A stretch of 64,000 bases of DNA from contig NZ_WYDP01000001.1 of assembly GCF_009904055.1 (NCBI RefSeq), positions 496,001-560,000 on the forward strand, in the 5' to 3' direction. Each line of letters begins with the position of its first letter. The stretch's first letter is position 1. Shown in pieces: positions 63,110-64,000 of the stretch. Made by a program: the position numbers and the translations under genes. The notes under the pieces were generated by a model. It was not told where the DNA came from and searched no databases. It was given only the letters and a program-made list of their open reading frames with translations. Source of the stretch: Rubellimicrobium sp. CFH 75288 (lineage in GTDB: Bacteria; Pseudomonadota; Alphaproteobacteria; Rhodobacterales; Rhodobacteraceae).

Positions 63110-64000
63110 ATGCGGAACGAAGCCCCGACCACCCAGGCGGCCGCGCCCGCCGGCCTGCCCCAGCTTCACGAGCGGCGCAACGACCCCATCCCGCTCGATC
63201 TCGGCTGGGTGCGGCGCGTGCAGGCCAACACCTCGGCCATCGAGCGGCGCGCGGCCACGCTGCCCGCCCGCCGCACCGTCAAGAAGGAGTGGCAGGCCGC
63301 CTGGCTCTGCCGCGCGATCAGCCTGATCGACCTGACCACCCTTTCGGGCGACGACACCGAGGGGCGCGTCCGCCGCCTCTGCGCCAAGGCCCGCCGCCCC
63401 GTCTCCGACCGCCTCCTGTCCGCGCTCGGGATGGAGGGGCTCACGGTCGCGGCCGTCTGCGTCTATCACGACATGGTCCCGGCGGCCGTGGACGCGCTGC
63501 GCGGCTCGGGCATCCCGGTGGCGGCGGTCTCCACGGGATTCCCGGCGGGCCTCTCGCCGCTGCGCCTGCGGCTCGAGGAGATCCGCGAATCGGTCGCCGC
63601 CGGCGCGCAGGAGATCGACATCGTCATCTCGCGCCGCCACGTGCTGACCGGCAACTGGCAGGCCCTCTACGACGAGACGCGCGCGATGCGCGAGGCCTGC
63701 GGAGCCGCCCACATGAAGGCGATCCTGGCCACGGGCGAACTCGGCACCCTGCGCAACGTCGCGCGCGCCTCGCTCGTGTGCATGATGGCGGGGGCGGACT
63801 TCATCAAGACCTCCACCGGCAAGGAGGCGGTCAACGCCACGCTGCCCGTCACGCTGGTGATGCTGCGCGCCATCCGCGACTACCACGACGCGACCGGCCT
63901 GCGCGTGGGCTACAAGCCCGCGGGCGGCATCGCCAAGGCCAAGGACGCGCTCTCCTATCTCGCCCTCGTCAAGGACGAGCTCGGCGACCGCTGGCTGCGC
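63110..64000 (+). CDS. deoC: Deoxyribose-phosphate aldolase DeoC (3' end outside window)
   Basis: First 297 codons; the gene runs off the window. Schiff-base K233 in DFIKTSTGK and K269 in GYKPAGG are the hallmarks of DeoC, which cleaves deoxyribose 5-phosphate to acetaldehyde and glyceraldehyde 3-phosphate. The N-terminal extension of about 60 residues places it in the long DeoC type found in alphaproteobacteria and eukaryotes. ATG 63110 follows GGGAGGG; a GTG at 63053 is in frame but less likely. Confidence 0.9.
   Translation, partial: MRNEAPTTQAAAPAGLPQLHERRNDPIPLDLGWVRRVQANTSAIERRAATLPARRTVKKEWQAAWLCRAISLIDLTTLSGDDTEGRVRRLCAKARRPVSDRLLSALGMEGLTVAAVCVYHDMVPAAVDALRGSGIPVAAVSTGFPAGLSPLRLRLEEIRESVAAGAQEIDIVISRRHVLTGNWQALYDETRAMREACGAAHMKAILATGELGTLRNVARASLVCMMAGADFIKTSTGKEAVNATLPVTLVMLRAIRDYHDATGLRVGYKPAGGIAKAKDALSYLALVKDELGDRWLR

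Overview
This is a GC-rich, gene-dense chromosomal segment. Its content fits a marine or soil alphaproteobacterium of the Rhodobacterales (Paracoccaceae/Roseobacter type). The signs are a soxTRS-VWXYZABCD thiosulfate-oxidation locus, a FYDLN-acid (TIGR02300) protein, HemP, candidate CtrA boxes and the overall codon style. I see no insertion sequence, prophage, CRISPR array or rRNA.

Layout. (a) 1-1825: end of modA, then modB and modC (molybdate import). (b) 1949-2965: patatin-like lipase on the minus strand. (c) 3557-6155: cyanide-insensitive bd-type quinol oxidase (cioA, cioB and a 37-residue DUF2474 subunit). (d) 6167-16771: sulfur oxidation. soxS-soxR-soxT run leftward from a shared promoter region, and soxV-W-X-Y-Z-A-B-C-D plus a DUF302 protein run rightward. 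A SoxH-like metallo-beta-lactamase-fold protein converges from the right. Molybdate uptake, a sulfide-tolerant oxidase and the molybdoenzyme SoxC therefore lie within about 16 kb.

(e) 18372-42024: the main accessory region, two arms pointing at each other. The left arm (+) has an XRE-cupin regulator, a five-gene peptide-type ABC importer, a free-standing GAF protein, hydantoinase/oxoprolinase A and B, an Asp/Glu-hydantoin racemase-family protein and an M24 peptidase. The right arm (-) has a MalT/LAL-type LuxR regulator, a paralogous five-gene importer, a short hydantoinase-A protein and two tandem DUF917 proteins. The two arms meet near 30.5 kb. This looks like a paired import-and-ring-opening system for cyclic amides or peptide-like compounds. 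I cannot name the substrate.

(f) 42214-45330: TPP-riboswitch-controlled thiM-thiE-thiD, translationally coupled to a short-chain dehydrogenase. (g) 45388-52631: an ectoine-hydrolase (DoeA/EutD)-like protein, an M20 deacetylase, a class III aminotransferase, an XRE-cupin regulator, a polar amino-acid importer without a local ATPase, and a ureohydrolase. This is probably a catabolic set for a cyclic amidine or guanidino compound. (h) 52734-55401: tRNA-Ala(GGC), FYDLN protein, YgjP/DUF45 metalloprotease, GntR/FCD regulator, HemP and an uncharacterised partner. (i) 55476-57113: GH13 alpha-glucosidase. (j) 57161-64000: a second hyuA-hyuB pair, an FAD amine oxidoreductase, an NAD-dependent epimerase/dehydrogenase and a deoC gene cut by the window end.

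Limits: calls rest on reading motifs in the translations and on gene order. No alignment, profile search or structure prediction was run. Start codons were chosen from Shine-Dalgarno spacing, signal peptides and neighbour overlaps.
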